Below, piece by piece: positions 35,764 through 44,533 of a stretch of DNA of 64,000 nt; the stretch's first letter is position 1; every line of letters begins with the position of its first letter. The notes below the pieces were generated by a model. It worked only from the letters and a program-made list of their open reading frames with translations, did not search any database and was not told the origin of the DNA. Origin of the DNA: an uncultured Alphaproteobacteria bacterium. GTDB lineage: Bacteria; Pseudomonadota; Alphaproteobacteria; RF32; CAG-239. The translations under genes were made by a program, and so were the position numbers. The DNA lies in assembly GCA_944391685.1 (NCBI GenBank), contig CALXUM010000006.1:29755-93754 (forward strand). Direction: 5' to 3'.

Positions 35764-36393
35764 CTAATAAAAAATATTTGTAATGCCTAGATTTTTTATT
35801 TGGCTTAAAAAATACTCTGAGTAACTTAAATTATATTGCATAAAAGCAACTACAATCATTTTAGCCTTAATTCCGGCCTGTAATCCGACCAAGGAATCTT
35901 CAATTACAATACAATTCTCAGGTTTATATCCCATTGTTTCGGCGGCTAACAAAAACAAATCAGGCTCAGGCTTGCCATAAGTCACTAAATCAGCGGTAAA
36001 AACTTTTTCCGGCGGAAAATAATTTCTTATACCAACCATTTCAATTTTCTTATCGGTTTTAAAAGATACTCCTCCGGTAGCAATACACTGCTCAAACTGC
36101 TTCATTTTAAAAATATCTTCAATACCATCGGTTAAAGCAAACCCTTTTTTCATGGTTAAAATATCTTGCTTGATTGCTTCTTGCCAAAATTCTTTATTAG
36201 TAGATATTCCTAAAGATTCTAAAACCTCCTTTTTGGTTTTATCGCTCATTCCGCCAATAGTTTTATATGCCGTTGCAAAATCCCAATTAAGATTGAATTT
36301 ATCATTAAGCATTTGCAATCTGTTTTGAATCCACAATTTTTCGGTATCGGCAATAACTCCGTCAAAATCCCATATAATCAGTTTTTGTTTCAT
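35764..36393 (-). CDS. HAD-superfamily phosphatase, beta-phosphoglucomutase-like
   Basis: The 209-residue protein has HAD motif I IWDFDGVIADTEKLW (about 6-20), motif II with ATGGVSFKTDKK, motif III YGKPEPDLFLLAAE and motif IV CIVIEDSLVGLQAGIKA. The order and the helical cap between motifs I and II fit the PgmB/GPH-like subgroup that dephosphorylates small sugar phosphates or similar. The exact substrate is unknown. It is encoded against the flow of the rho-mnmE region and ends near the rho terminator. Confidence 0.85.
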   Translation of the reverse strand: MKQKLIIWDFDGVIADTEKLWIQNRLQMLNDKFNLNWDFATAYKTIGGMSDKTKKEVLESLGISTNKEFWQEAIKQDILTMKKGFALTDGIEDIFKMKQFEQCIATGGVSFKTDKKIEMVGIRNYFPPEKVFTADLVTYGKPEPDLFLLAAETMGYKPENCIVIEDSLVGLQAGIKAKMIVVAFMQYNLSYSEYFLSQIKNLGITNIFY

Positions 36394-36563
36394 TTTTATA
36401 CCTTTAAAAATTGAGTCTGTTTAAGCCTTGTACAGAAGAATTTTAAACAATTTATGATAAATTACTTAAGATTTATTGAATTTGCTCTCCAGAGTCAAAA
36501 AAACAGGCTTTTTATGCTTGCAAGATTTTTTGTTTGCTTTATAAATCAAAACAAGAGGAAAAA

Positions 36564-37907
36564 ATGGACAATCAAACAATTTATGCATTATCTACGGTTT
36601 ATGGTAAATCAGGAATTGCGGTTATTCGCATTTCCGGAGCAAATGCTCTTAAGGTTGTCTCCGAGATGACTCACTTGTCACCATCAAATCTAAAACCACG
36701 GTATGCATATTTTAGCAAAATATACCACAGTACAAGCAAGCAACATTTGGATAATGCTGTTTTGTTGTTTTTCAAAGCTCCAAATTCTTTCAGTGGTGAA
36801 GATACCATAGAATTGCAAATTCATGGTTCTAAAGCTGTAATATCATCAACCATGGACAGTTTATCACAAATAGAAGGTTTTCGCCTTGCTGAACCCGGAG
36901 AGTTTTCCAAACGAGCTTTTTATAACGGCAAAATGGATTTAACCGAAGCAGAAGGCTTGGCAGATTTAATAGATTCCGAAACCTCGGAGCAGCAAAAGTA
37001 TGCTATTCGCCAAATGGAAGGCGGATTAAAAGACCTTTATGAAAATTGGCGTGCAAAACTTTTAACCATCTTATCTCATCTAGAGGCTTACATAGATTTT
37101 CCTGAAGAAGATATTCCGCAAGATGTTATAAACACTATGGAGAACGATGTATTTAAACTTGTGCAAGATATCAAAAAGCACTTGCAATCAGATAACATTG
37201 GAGAGCGTTTGCGTGAAGGTTTCAGAGTTGTAATTGTAGGTCCTCCCAATGCCGGAAAATCAAGCTTGTTAAATGCCATAGCCAAAAGAGAAGCTGTAAT
37301 AGTTTCTGACATTGCCGGCACTACAAGAGATGCTATAGATATCCATTTAGACCTAAATGGTTACCCTGTTATTTTTACTGACACAGCAGGATTAAGAGAA
37401 ACCGAGGAAGAGATTGAGAAAAAAGGCATCGAAATTGCCAAAAGCAAAATAAAAGATGCTGATTTGGTAATATGTTTGTTTGATGCTTCAAAAGACTCTG
37501 TTCAAATATTTGATAATATTAAAAAAACATTTAAAAACAATATATTATTTGTAGCCAATAAAAGTGACAAATTAACATTTGAACAATGTTCAAATTTGCA
37601 AAAACAAGGATGTTTGGTTATCTCTGCCAAAGATGCTGGAAAAGTAAAACTTCTATTACAAGAGATAGAAGAACAAATTAGTTCTCGCTTTACTTCTAAC
37701 TCTAATCTTCTTATCACCCGTCAGCGTTATCGTGAAGCTTTACAAAATACGGTCAAAAATTTGTCGGTATTTGGTTTTGACAAAGAGATAGAACTTACAG
37801 CAGAAGATGTTCGGCTTGCTGCCAGAGAAATAGGCAAAATTACAGGCCGTATAGAAATTGATGAAATTTTAGATAAAATATTCGGCAGTTTTTGTATTGG
37901 TAAGTAG
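36564..37907 (+). CDS. mnmE: tRNA modification GTPase MnmE
   Basis: MnmE with MnmG adds aminomethyl/carboxymethylaminomethyl groups at the wobble U34 of some tRNAs. The 447-residue protein has the N-terminal folate-binding domain (IYALSTVYGKSGIAVIRISG), the GTPase with G1 VGPPNAGKSS at about residues 225-234, G2 GTT, G3 DTAG and G4 NKSD, and the C-terminal CIGK cysteine motif. I chose the ATG at 36564 with AGAGG before it; the extra 10 codons upstream (MLYKSKQEEK) are not conserved. A related 17-bp repeat variant lies at 37143. Confidence 0.96.
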   Translation: MDNQTIYALSTVYGKSGIAVIRISGANALKVVSEMTHLSPSNLKPRYAYFSKIYHSTSKQHLDNAVLLFFKAPNSFSGEDTIELQIHGSKAVISSTMDSLSQIEGFRLAEPGEFSKRAFYNGKMDLTEAEGLADLIDSETSEQQKYAIRQMEGGLKDLYENWRAKLLTILSHLEAYIDFPEEDIPQDVINTMENDVFKLVQDIKKHLQSDNIGERLREGFRVVIVGPPNAGKSSLLNAIAKREAVIVSDIAGTTRDAIDIHLDLNGYPVIFTDTAGLRETEEEIEKKGIEIAKSKIKDADLVICLFDASKDSVQIFDNIKKTFKNNILFVANKSDKLTFEQCSNLQKQGCLVISAKDAGKVKLLLQEIEEQISSRFTSNSNLLITRQRYREALQNTVKNLSVFGFDKEIELTAEDVRLAAREIGKITGRIEIDEILDKIFGSFCIGK

Positions 37908-37959
37908 TTGATTTTTTTATAAAAGCATGATAACAATCAATCAATATTAATCTATTATC

Positions 37960-38331
37960 ATGTCTAACCTAATTATTAATACAATGCAAATAAAAGAAAA
38001 AATAGCACTTATTTTGGGAGAAAAATTACTAACTAAAGAAGAATTGCATGGTTGTGCAGAAAAATTAGTTAGTGATTCAAAAATACCTTCAGGGTATTTA
38101 TTAGAAATATTATGTTTTTTTAAAAGAAATTATCATCCTAAAAGCTGGATGTATGTTTCCAGATTAAGTGAAGCTATAGAAAAATTTGATTATATTTGTC
38201 AGATGCTTCTCAAAGCTCCTATACATAAAGGCTCAAAACAACTATTTTACGGAGTGTGCAGTTGTGCATATCTGTATCCCGAAGTCGTTCACAATAATGT
38301 ATTCGAACAACTTTTTGATAAGTTTACTTAA
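37960..38331 (+). CDS. Hypothetical protein between mnmE and mnmG, 123 residues
   Basis: I do not recognise this protein. It is helical in appearance (KIALILGEKLLTKEELHGCA, LEILCFFKRNYH, YVSRLSEAIEKFDYIC), has five cysteines and no signal peptide. There is no clear ribosome-binding site before either the ATG at 37960 or the one at 37984, so translation is less certain than for its neighbours. It lies in the conserved mnmE-mnmG interval and ends with its own terminator. Confidence 0.5.
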   Translation: MSNLIINTMQIKEKIALILGEKLLTKEELHGCAEKLVSDSKIPSGYLLEILCFFKRNYHPKSWMYVSRLSEAIEKFDYICQMLLKAPIHKGSKQLFYGVCSCAYLYPEVVHNNVFEQLFDKFT

Positions 38332-38339
38332 GCAATAAA

Positions 38340-38369
38340 AAAACCTGCTTTTGACAGCAGGTTTTTTTA
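38340..38369 (+). terminator. Rho-independent terminator before mnmG
   Basis: AAACCTGC pairs with GCAGGTTT around TTTTGACA and a T run follows. Confidence 0.85.
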
Positions 38370-38438
38370 TATTTAAATATTGCAAAGTTTAGCTGATTAT
38401 ACTAATCTCAAGCAAAATTAACAAAAGAGTCTAAGTAA

Positions 38439-40289
38439 ATGAATAATCAAGATTTTGATGTAATAGTTGTTGGTGGCGGACACGCCGGATGTGAGGCTTG
38501 TGCTGCTGCCGCCAGAATAGGTGCCAAAACTGCTCTTATAACTCATAAAATATCCACCATTGGCGAGATGTCTTGCAATCCGGCTATAGGTGGTCTTGGT
38601 AAAGGGCATTTGGTAAGAGAAATTGACGCTTTAGATGGTCTAATGGCGAAAGTTATTGATAAGGCTGGTATACAGTTTCGCATGCTTAACTCATCAAAAG
38701 GTCCTGCTGTCAGAGGGCCGAGAGCTCAGGCTGACAGAGAGCTTTATAGAAAATATATGCTTGAGGCTTTGAGAGAACAACAAAATTTGCAAATTATTGA
38801 AGCTGCGGTTGAAGGCTTGGTTTTTGATGATAATGCTGTAAAAGGTGTTGTGCTGGCTGATAACACTGTATTTAAAGCCAAAGCTGTTGTTTTAACATCG
38901 GGCACTTTTCTGAACGGGGTTATGTTTACCGGTCATCAAGCCACTATTGGCGGCAGAGTAAATGATGTTAGCTGTGAGGGCATAACACCGTATTTAAAGT
39001 CTGCGGGATTAAAAGTTGGCCGCCTGAAAACCGGAACCCCTGCCCGCCTAAACGGCAAAACCATTAATTGGGATATTTTAGCTGCTCAAGAAGGTGATGC
39101 AAACCCTCGTCCATTTTCTTATCTGACAGAACAGATTACTAATCCGCAGATAAAGTGCTACATAACTCATACCAACGAACGCACTCACAAAATAATCAGA
39201 GATAATTTTTCGAAATGCGCTTTGTTTTCTGGTCTTATTACCGGCATAGGTCCTCGTTATTGTCCTAGTATAGAAGACAAGTTGGTAAAGTTTGCCGACC
39301 GCACCAGTCACCAGATTTTTCTGGAGCCGGAAGGCTTAAATACCGACGTTGTTTATCCTAACGGTATTTCAACATCTTTGCCGGCAGATATCCAAGATCA
39401 GTTTATTCATACTATGGAAGGTTTGGAAAATGTTGAGATTTTGCGTCCGGCTTATGCTATTGAATATGACTATGTTGATCCTCAGGAGCTAAATAGTTGT
39501 CTGGAATGCAAAAAGGTAGACGGTTTATTTTTGGCCGGACAAATCAACGGCACCACCGGATATGAAGAAGCTGCTGCCCAAGGTCTTTTGGCTGGGGTAA
39601 ATGCCGGACTAAAAGCTCTTGGTAAAGACGAAAAATTCACCATAGATCGTTCAGAGGCTTATATTGGCGTCATGGTTGATGATTTAATAACCAAGGGTGT
39701 TGATGAGCCGTATAGAATGTTTACTTCTCGTTCTGAATATCGTCTGTTTTTGCGTTCAGACAATGCTGATATGCGTCTAACCGAAAAAGGTTATCAAATT
39801 GGCTGTGTCGGAGAGCACCGGTACAGTGTATTTAAAGCCAAAAAAGCAGCGGTAGATGCTTTCAGAGAAAAGAGTTTAGAGCTTAAAACATCTGCTGCAG
39901 AACTTGAAAAGCTTGGAGTTAACATCAAAAAAGATGGCTCCGCCAAAACGGCGTTTAATGCCATGTCATATAACGACGTTTCACGTGAAACAATCAACAA
40001 CATTTGGCCTGAATTAAAAAACATTTCTGATGATGTTTATGAACAGGTTGAAATAGAGGCTCGTTATTCCGGCTATATCAAACGTCAACAAGCAGATATT
40101 GAGGTTTTCAAAAAAGATGAAAACCTCAAGCTAAAAGAAGATATAGACTATACCACCATAGGCGGCCTTTCTCGAGAAATGGTTGCCAAGCTTTCAAAGG
40201 TTCGACCATCAACCATTGGCGAGGCCTCTCGCATTCCCGGCGTAACCCCTGCGGCCATCACCGCCATTTTAGAATATGTAAAGAAGTGA
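38439..40289 (+). CDS. mnmG: tRNA uridine-5-carboxymethylaminomethyl modification enzyme MnmG
   Basis: MnmG (GidA) is the FAD-dependent partner of MnmE in U34 tRNA modification. The 616-residue protein has the FAD-binding [21 protein letters not shown] (residues 8-27), [34 protein letters not shown] and [18 protein letters not shown], and a C-terminal tRNA-binding helical domain. Its length is normal. Two notable sites are inside it: a perfect parS at 39977-39992 encoding DVSRET, and the 17-bp repeat at 38862 (NTVFKA) with close relatives at 38984 and 39822. Three HD-domain genes follow at once. Confidence 0.97.
   Translation: MNNQDFDVIVVGGGHAGCEACAAAARIGAKTALITHKISTIGEMSCNPAIGGLGKGHLVREIDALDGLMAKVIDKAGIQFRMLNSSKGPAVRGPRAQADRELYRKYMLEALREQQNLQIIEAAVEGLVFDDNAVKGVVLADNTVFKAKAVVLTSGTFLNGVMFTGHQATIGGRVNDVSCEGITPYLKSAGLKVGRLKTGTPARLNGKTINWDILAAQEGDANPRPFSYLTEQITNPQIKCYITHTNERTHKIIRDNFSKCALFSGLITGIGPRYCPSIEDKLVKFADRTSHQIFLEPEGLNTDVVYPNGISTSLPADIQDQFIHTMEGLENVEILRPAYAIEYDYVDPQELNSCLECKKVDGLFLAGQINGTTGYEEAAAQGLLAGVNAGLKALGKDEKFTIDRSEAYIGVMVDDLITKGVDEPYRMFTSRSEYRLFLRSDNADMRLTEKGYQIGCVGEHRYSVFKAKKAAVDAFREKSLELKTSAAELEKLGVNIKKDGSAKTAFNAMSYNDVSRETINNIWPELKNISDDVYEQVEIEARYSGYIKRQQADIEVFKKDENLKLKEDIDYTTIGGLSREMVAKLSKVRPSTIGEASRIPGVTPAAITAILEYVKK
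38862..38878 (+). repeat. 17-bp intragenic repeat, exact copy in mnmG
   Basis: Exact AACACTGTATTTAAAGC; it encodes NTVFKA. Close relatives in the same gene are at 38984 (AACACCGTATTTAAAGT, different frame, TPYLK) and 39822 (TACAGTGTATTTAAAGC, YSVFKA). Confidence 0.75.
39977..39992. promoter_or_regulatory. parS: parS site inside mnmG
   Basis: CGTTTCACGTGAAACA contains the perfect 14-bp palindrome GTTTCACGTGAAAC of chromosomal ParB sites. It encodes VSRET in MnmG. It is about 5.8 kb from the putative origin. Confidence 0.9.
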
Positions 40290-40299
40290 GGATATATCT

Positions 40300-40971
40300 A
40301 TGAACAAAGAACAAGCCGAAATAGAGTTTGAAAACATAATAAATTTAAGAAATTCTTCTCTCTCACCTTTCACAGAAGAACAGGAAAAAACATTTAGAGC
40401 TCATTGTTTGGCTGTTGCTAGTTTTGCCGAAAAAGTAGCCGCCAATATCTCAGGAATGGATGCTGAAAAAGCATATGTTTTAGGCCTGCTTCATGATTGT
40501 GGACGCATAAAAGATGAAAAAGCAGAAAATGTTTTTCATGGTTTGGTTGGTTATAAATATATGATTCAAAAACAGCAGCCTGAAATTGCTCGCATATCAC
40601 TCACCCACAGTTTTTATGAAAAAGATTTTAATTTAGAAACCTATCCTCAAAACAAAGATGATTTGTTGTTTTGTAAAGATTTGTTAAAAAACTTAGAATA
40701 CAACGATTACGATTTGTTAATTCAACTCTCGGATATGACAAATGATGTTGGACGTAATTGTACCATTGAATATCGCTTTGACAGCATATCAAAACGATAC
40801 AAAGTCCCATTTGAAAAGTTACAACCTATTATAGACAAGATGAACCAAATAAAACATTATTTTGATAAAAAGGCTAACAACAATATTTATAAATTCATAG
40901 AGAACATAAATGACAAACCAAACCTATCCAGACTTGGAAACAGCTCAAAAAATATGGGAGGAAGGCTTTAA
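40300..40971 (+). CDS. HD-domain phosphohydrolase, copy 1 of 3
   Basis: The 223-residue protein has an HD-type metal-dependent hydrolase core: a first His in FRAHCLAVASFAEK, the HD pair in LGLLHDCGRIKD, further His in VFHGLVGYKYM and SLTHSFYEKD, and a late Asp in LIQLSDMTN. This H-HD-H-H-D series is like the YqeK group of di-metal nucleotide hydrolases, but the substrate is unknown. Its end runs 62 bases into the next gene with an extra 15-residue tail that its paralogues lack, so its original stop appears to have been lost. Confidence 0.8.
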   Translation: MNKEQAEIEFENIINLRNSSLSPFTEEQEKTFRAHCLAVASFAEKVAANISGMDAEKAYVLGLLHDCGRIKDEKAENVFHGLVGYKYMIQKQQPEIARISLTHSFYEKDFNLETYPQNKDDLLFCKDLLKNLEYNDYDLLIQLSDMTNDVGRNCTIEYRFDSISKRYKVPFEKLQPIIDKMNQIKHYFDKKANNNIYKFIENINDKPNLSRLGNSSKNMGGRL

Positions 40972-41542
40972 TCGCCGTTGTTTAAACACTGTATTTAAAG
41001 CGCGGGATGAATATATCTTTCACACTCGAGGTATTGCCGATATGGCAAGTAAAATAGCCGCAAAAACAGGGTATTTAAAACCTGAAAAAGCTTATGTATT
41101 GGGTCTTTTGCATGACTACGGCAAAAAATATGACGAAAAGTCTGAAGGCATATTTCATGTTCAGGCCGGTTATGAAGAAATGATGCAAAAAGGTTACACT
41201 GATGTTGCTCGCATTTGCTTAACCCATAGCTTTCCTGATAAAGATTTTGACGATAATGATTATTCATCATATCGTCCGGAATGGTTATCCTGGGCGCATC
41301 AAAAACTCACAGATGTTGTTTATGATGATTATGATCGTCTTATTCAGTTTTGTGATATGCATTTTGAAGGATTGAAAATTGTTGGCATAGAAGAGAGAAT
41401 AAGAGGTATTAGCTCTCGTTATGGTCTAAAAATGGAACAACTGAAAAATCTTCGTGCCAATGCCATCCGGCTTAAAAGCTATTTTAGTGATAAATGCGGG
41501 GGAGATATTTACTCCTTATTAAATATACCTGTTGTAGAATAA
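40910..41542 (+). CDS. HD-domain phosphohydrolase, copy 2 of 3
   Basis: A 210-residue paralogue of the first copy: KAYVLGLLHDYGKKYDEK for the HD motif, IFHVQAGYEEMMQKGY, ICLTHSFPDKDFDDN and LIQFCDMHFEG. The H-HD-H-H-D ligand series is complete. The start ATG lies inside copy 1 (62-base overlap); no other start fits the conserved region. The 17-bp repeat (40985) lies 25 codons in and encodes NTVFKA in a non-conserved N-terminal stretch. A related core sequence, GTATTTAAA, recurs at 41071. Confidence 0.8.
   Translation: MTNQTYPDLETAQKIWEEGFNRRCLNTVFKARDEYIFHTRGIADMASKIAAKTGYLKPEKAYVLGLLHDYGKKYDEKSEGIFHVQAGYEEMMQKGYTDVARICLTHSFPDKDFDDNDYSSYRPEWLSWAHQKLTDVVYDDYDRLIQFCDMHFEGLKIVGIEERIRGISSRYGLKMEQLKNLRANAIRLKSYFSDKCGGDIYSLLNIPVVE
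40985..41001 (+). repeat. 17-bp intragenic repeat, exact copy in HD copy 2
   Basis: Exact AACACTGTATTTAAAGC; it encodes NTVFKA. Confidence 0.75.
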
Positions 41543-41564
41543 ACGCCAAACAACAGGAAAAGAA

Positions 41565-42185
41565 ATGTTACCAACTAAACAACAAGCAATAGAGTTCTGT
41601 AATAATACTGCTAAAATAGCAGATGAAATAAATGTAAAAAGAGGGTTGCCTGATAATCTTTCATTAGGGCACTATAAAACCGTTGCTTTTTGTGCAGAAA
41701 AAATAGCCTCTCATTGTCAAGATTTAGATCCCAAAAAAGCCTGGATTTTAGGCCTGTTACATGATTATGGTGAGGCAATTGAAAAAACAATTCCTCAAAC
41801 TTTTCACGGCACCGCCGGTTATGATGAAATGATGCGGCTTGGATACGACGAAGTTGCTCGTGTCTGCCTAACCCATAGTTTTTTTGATAATAATTTTAAT
41901 CCTCAAGAGTCATCATATGACAGCCAATCTATAATAAGAGCTCAAAAAATAATTTCTGAGATGGTTATGGATGACTATGATTATCTGATTCAAATCAGCG
42001 ACTTGATGGTAACCGGCAGTGAGATTACCGATATTGAAACCAGGTTAAAATACATTGCCAACAAATATCACGTTGCGGAAAAAACAATGGAAAATAAATA
42101 TAAAAAAGCAAAACAGCTAAAAGAATATTTTGATAAAAAAACCGGTCAAAATATATATGATTTGGTAGGAATAACTCATGAATAA
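41565..42185 (+). CDS. HD-domain phosphohydrolase, copy 3 of 3
   Basis: A 206-residue paralogue: KAWILGLLHDYGEAIEK, TFHGTAGYDEMMRLGY, VCLTHSFFDNNF and LIQISDLMV. All metal ligands are kept. A good AGGAAAAG site precedes the ATG, and it overlaps the PHP-domain gene by 8 bases. The three copies differ clearly in sequence, so the duplications are not recent. The cassette separates mnmG from rsmG, which are usually adjacent. Confidence 0.8.
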   Translation: MLPTKQQAIEFCNNTAKIADEINVKRGLPDNLSLGHYKTVAFCAEKIASHCQDLDPKKAWILGLLHDYGEAIEKTIPQTFHGTAGYDEMMRLGYDEVARVCLTHSFFDNNFNPQESSYDSQSIIRAQKIISEMVMDDYDYLIQISDLMVTGSEITDIETRLKYIANKYHVAEKTMENKYKKAKQLKEYFDKKTGQNIYDLVGITHE

Positions 42186-42999
42186 AATTCAAAACTTTAC
42201 ATATCATTCACACAATAATTTTGGCGGTGTTTTTGATGGAAGATATTCGCCGGAAGACATGATATCAGCGGCAGAAAAACTCGGCTTTGAGGCAATTGGT
42301 GTAAGCAATCATCTTATCTGGCACCCTAATATGCCTCGTTCACATTCAATGTTTTTTAAAGACTTTAACCAAGCGCTTGACATATATAAACGCAGTCTTG
42401 ATTGTCTTGATGAAATTGCTTCAAAACACAACATAAAAATTCTTAAAGGCTTTGAGGTTGATTTTTTCCCGTCAAAAGAGTGGCGCAATGGTTTTGAAAA
42501 AATGCTCAAAGAGCTAAAAATTGATTATCTTATTGGTTCAACCCACTTCATTCGTACCGAAGACGAATCTCAAATGTGGAATATTTATCACTTGGATGAG
42601 CTTCCTCAAGGAACAACAGCCGAAGATATGGACTACTACCTTTCCAATTATTGGAAGAATATTTTAGCTGCCATTTCCAGTGGTTATTTTGATTTTATGG
42701 CTCATTTGGATTATTGCACACAATTTAACTTAAGCACATCTCCCGAATGGGATGAATATAAATGGCAAATTATAGAATCGCTTGATAAAAATAAAATGCC
42801 TTTTGAGGTTAATACCAGCGGCATATCCAGAATCGGACGCCCTTTTCCTGATTGGTGGATGGTTAAAGAGCTTTGCCGGCGTCAAGTGCCGGTGTTAATA
42901 AGCGATGACGCTCATTACACCGAACATCTCGGACGCGGATTTGTTGAAGTTGAAGAAAAGTTGAGAGAATTTAATTGTTTAAAACGTTTTAAGTTATAA
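42178..42999 (+). CDS. PHP-domain phosphoesterase (HisJ-like)
   Basis: The 273-residue protein has the PHP-domain metal motifs: FTYHSHNNFGG (first His pair), GVSNH, GFEVDFFP, GSTHFI, AHLDYCTQF and ISDDAHYTEHLG. This layout matches histidinol-phosphatase-like PHP proteins (HisJ/HisK type), trinuclear metal phosphoesterases. No other histidine gene is nearby, so the substrate could be another phosphomonoester. It overlaps HD copy 3 by 8 bases and is followed by a 127-base gap before rsmG. Confidence 0.85.
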   Translation: MNKIQNFTYHSHNNFGGVFDGRYSPEDMISAAEKLGFEAIGVSNHLIWHPNMPRSHSMFFKDFNQALDIYKRSLDCLDEIASKHNIKILKGFEVDFFPSKEWRNGFEKMLKELKIDYLIGSTHFIRTEDESQMWNIYHLDELPQGTTAEDMDYYLSNYWKNILAAISSGYFDFMAHLDYCTQFNLSTSPEWDEYKWQIIESLDKNKMPFEVNTSGISRIGRPFPDWWMVKELCRRQVPVLISDDAHYTEHLGRGFVEVEEKLREFNCLKRFKL

Positions 43000-43126
43000 T
43001 ATTTTGATTCAGTTAACGGTGTTTAAGTCTTTGATTTTAGAGTCTATTTTGTTGTCTTGTAAATAAGGTGTTTATAAGTAGTTTTTTTCTGTTTTAAATT
43101 TTTTATAAAAAATATAAAAATAAATT

Positions 43127-43753
43127 ATGAAAAATTTTATGGAAAAATACAATGTTTCACGTGAAACATTTGATCGTTTAAAAACCTACCAAAAGCTGTT
43201 AAACGAGTGGCAAGAAAGGTTTAATCTTGTCAGCCGCAACACTTTGGAAGACTCTTGGAATCGTCATTTTTTGGATTCAATCCAATTGTTTAAGTTTATT
43301 CCTGAATCGGCCAAAACCCTTTATGATCTGGGATCTGGAGCTGGTTTTCCTGGGATGGTTTTAGCGATTGTAGCTGCGGAAAAAACACCGTATTTAAATA
43401 TAAGTTTGGTTGAAAGTACTTCAAAAAAAACGCTGTATTTAAATGAGGTTAAAAAACAAACAGGTATTAATGTTAATATAATCAACGACAGAATCGAAAA
43501 TTTGGCTCCGAAAAAAGTTGATGTCATCACCTCAAGAGCCTTAACCGCTCTTGATAATTTGTTGGTGTATGCACACCGTTTTTGTAAAGCATCAACGGTT
43601 TGTGTTTTTCCAAAAGGCAAAAAGTATGCCGAAGAGATAAAAGAAGCCCGCAAACACTGGAGCTTTGATTGCCAAATTGAAAACAGCGAACAAAGCGATG
43701 AAGGCAAAATTTTGATTATAACTAATTTACGCAAAACTAAAGGAGAAAAATAA
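43127..43753 (+). CDS. rsmG: 16S rRNA (guanine527-N7)-methyltransferase RsmG
   Basis: RsmG (GidB) methylates G527 of 16S rRNA. The 208-residue protein has the N-terminal helices (LKTYQKLLNEWQERFNLVS), NRHFLDSIQL, the SAM-binding LYDLGSGAGFPGMVLAI at about residues 65-81 and VITSRALTAL. A perfect parS site (43153-43168) encodes NVSRETF near its start, a placement known from alphaproteobacteria. Two 17-bp-repeat-like sites (43384 and 43429) are read in a different frame here (TPYLN, TLYLN). It is directly followed by parA. Confidence 0.95.
   Translation: MKNFMEKYNVSRETFDRLKTYQKLLNEWQERFNLVSRNTLEDSWNRHFLDSIQLFKFIPESAKTLYDLGSGAGFPGMVLAIVAAEKTPYLNISLVESTSKKTLYLNEVKKQTGINVNIINDRIENLAPKKVDVITSRALTALDNLLVYAHRFCKASTVCVFPKGKKYAEEIKEARKHWSFDCQIENSEQSDEGKILIITNLRKTKGEK
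43153..43168. promoter_or_regulatory. parS: parS site inside rsmG
   Basis: TGTTTCACGTGAAACA is a perfect 16-bp match to the chromosomal parS palindrome, encoding VSRET in RsmG, 0.6 kb upstream of parA. Confidence 0.95.
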
Positions 43754-44533
43754 ATGCCAAGAATTTTAGCAATTGCTAACCGCAAAGGCGGTGTCGGCAA
43801 AACAACAACCACGGTTAATGTTGCCACAGCAATGGCTGCCGCCGGTAAAAAAGTTTTGGTCATAGACCTTGATCCTCAGGGTAATGCATCAACCTCAATG
43901 GGGGTTAACAAAAAAGGGCGCATGGCATCATCTTATGAGGTTTTGCTTGGAGAAAAAAAACTGACTGAAGCTGTAGTTTGGACCGAAATACCGAATTTTT
44001 CTCTTGTCCCCTCCTCTCCTGATTTGGCCGCTGCGGAAATAGAATTGGTAGACATTGAAAGAAGAGAGTTTGCACTTAAAAAAGCTCTAGAAAAAGACGC
44101 TGTTAACTATGATTACATATTAATAGACTGTCCTCCATCATTAAGCTTGGTAACAATCAATGCTTTGGTTGCCGCAGATGCGGTTATAGTGCCTCTCCAA
44201 TGTGAATTTTTGGCACTTGAGGGAATAACTGATTTAATCCGCAATATTAATATGATTAAAAAGAACTTTAATCCCAAACTTGCTTTGCACGGGGTTGTTC
44301 TCACCATGTATGACAAACGCAACAATTTAACTCAAATGGTTGAAGACGACGTTAGAGGGTTCTTTGGTAAAAAAGTTTACAATACTGTCATTCCGCGGAA
44401 TGTCAGAATTTCTGAAGCTCCGTCACATGGCAAACCTGTTTTGCTTTATGATTTTCGTTGTCCGGGATCACAAGCTTACATAAGCTTAACAGGCGAAGTT
44501 TTGAAAAGAGAGAAGGAGTTAATTGCATGTTAG
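43754..44533 (+). CDS. parA: Chromosome partitioning ATPase ParA (Soj)
   Basis: ParA drives origin segregation by an ATP-dependent DNA-bound gradient that ParB moves along. The 259-residue protein has the deviant Walker A ANRKGGVGKTTTTVNVA at residues 7-23, Walker A' VLVIDLDPQGNAS and Walker B YILIDCPPSLS. There is no N-terminal HTH, so it is the Soj/chromosomal type. A strong AGGAG site precedes the ATG, directly after the rsmG stop. It overlaps parB by 7 bases. Confidence 0.97.
   Translation: MPRILAIANRKGGVGKTTTTVNVATAMAAAGKKVLVIDLDPQGNASTSMGVNKKGRMASSYEVLLGEKKLTEAVVWTEIPNFSLVPSSPDLAAAEIELVDIERREFALKKALEKDAVNYDYILIDCPPSLSLVTINALVAADAVIVPLQCEFLALEGITDLIRNINMIKKNFNPKLALHGVVLTMYDKRNNLTQMVEDDVRGFFGKKVYNTVIPRNVRISEAPSHGKPVLLYDFRCPGSQAYISLTGEVLKREKELIAC

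Noticed and set aside
36454..36669. 71-residue + frame overlapping the mnmE start
   Set aside because: It overlaps the conserved MnmE N-terminus in another frame and has no recognisable content.
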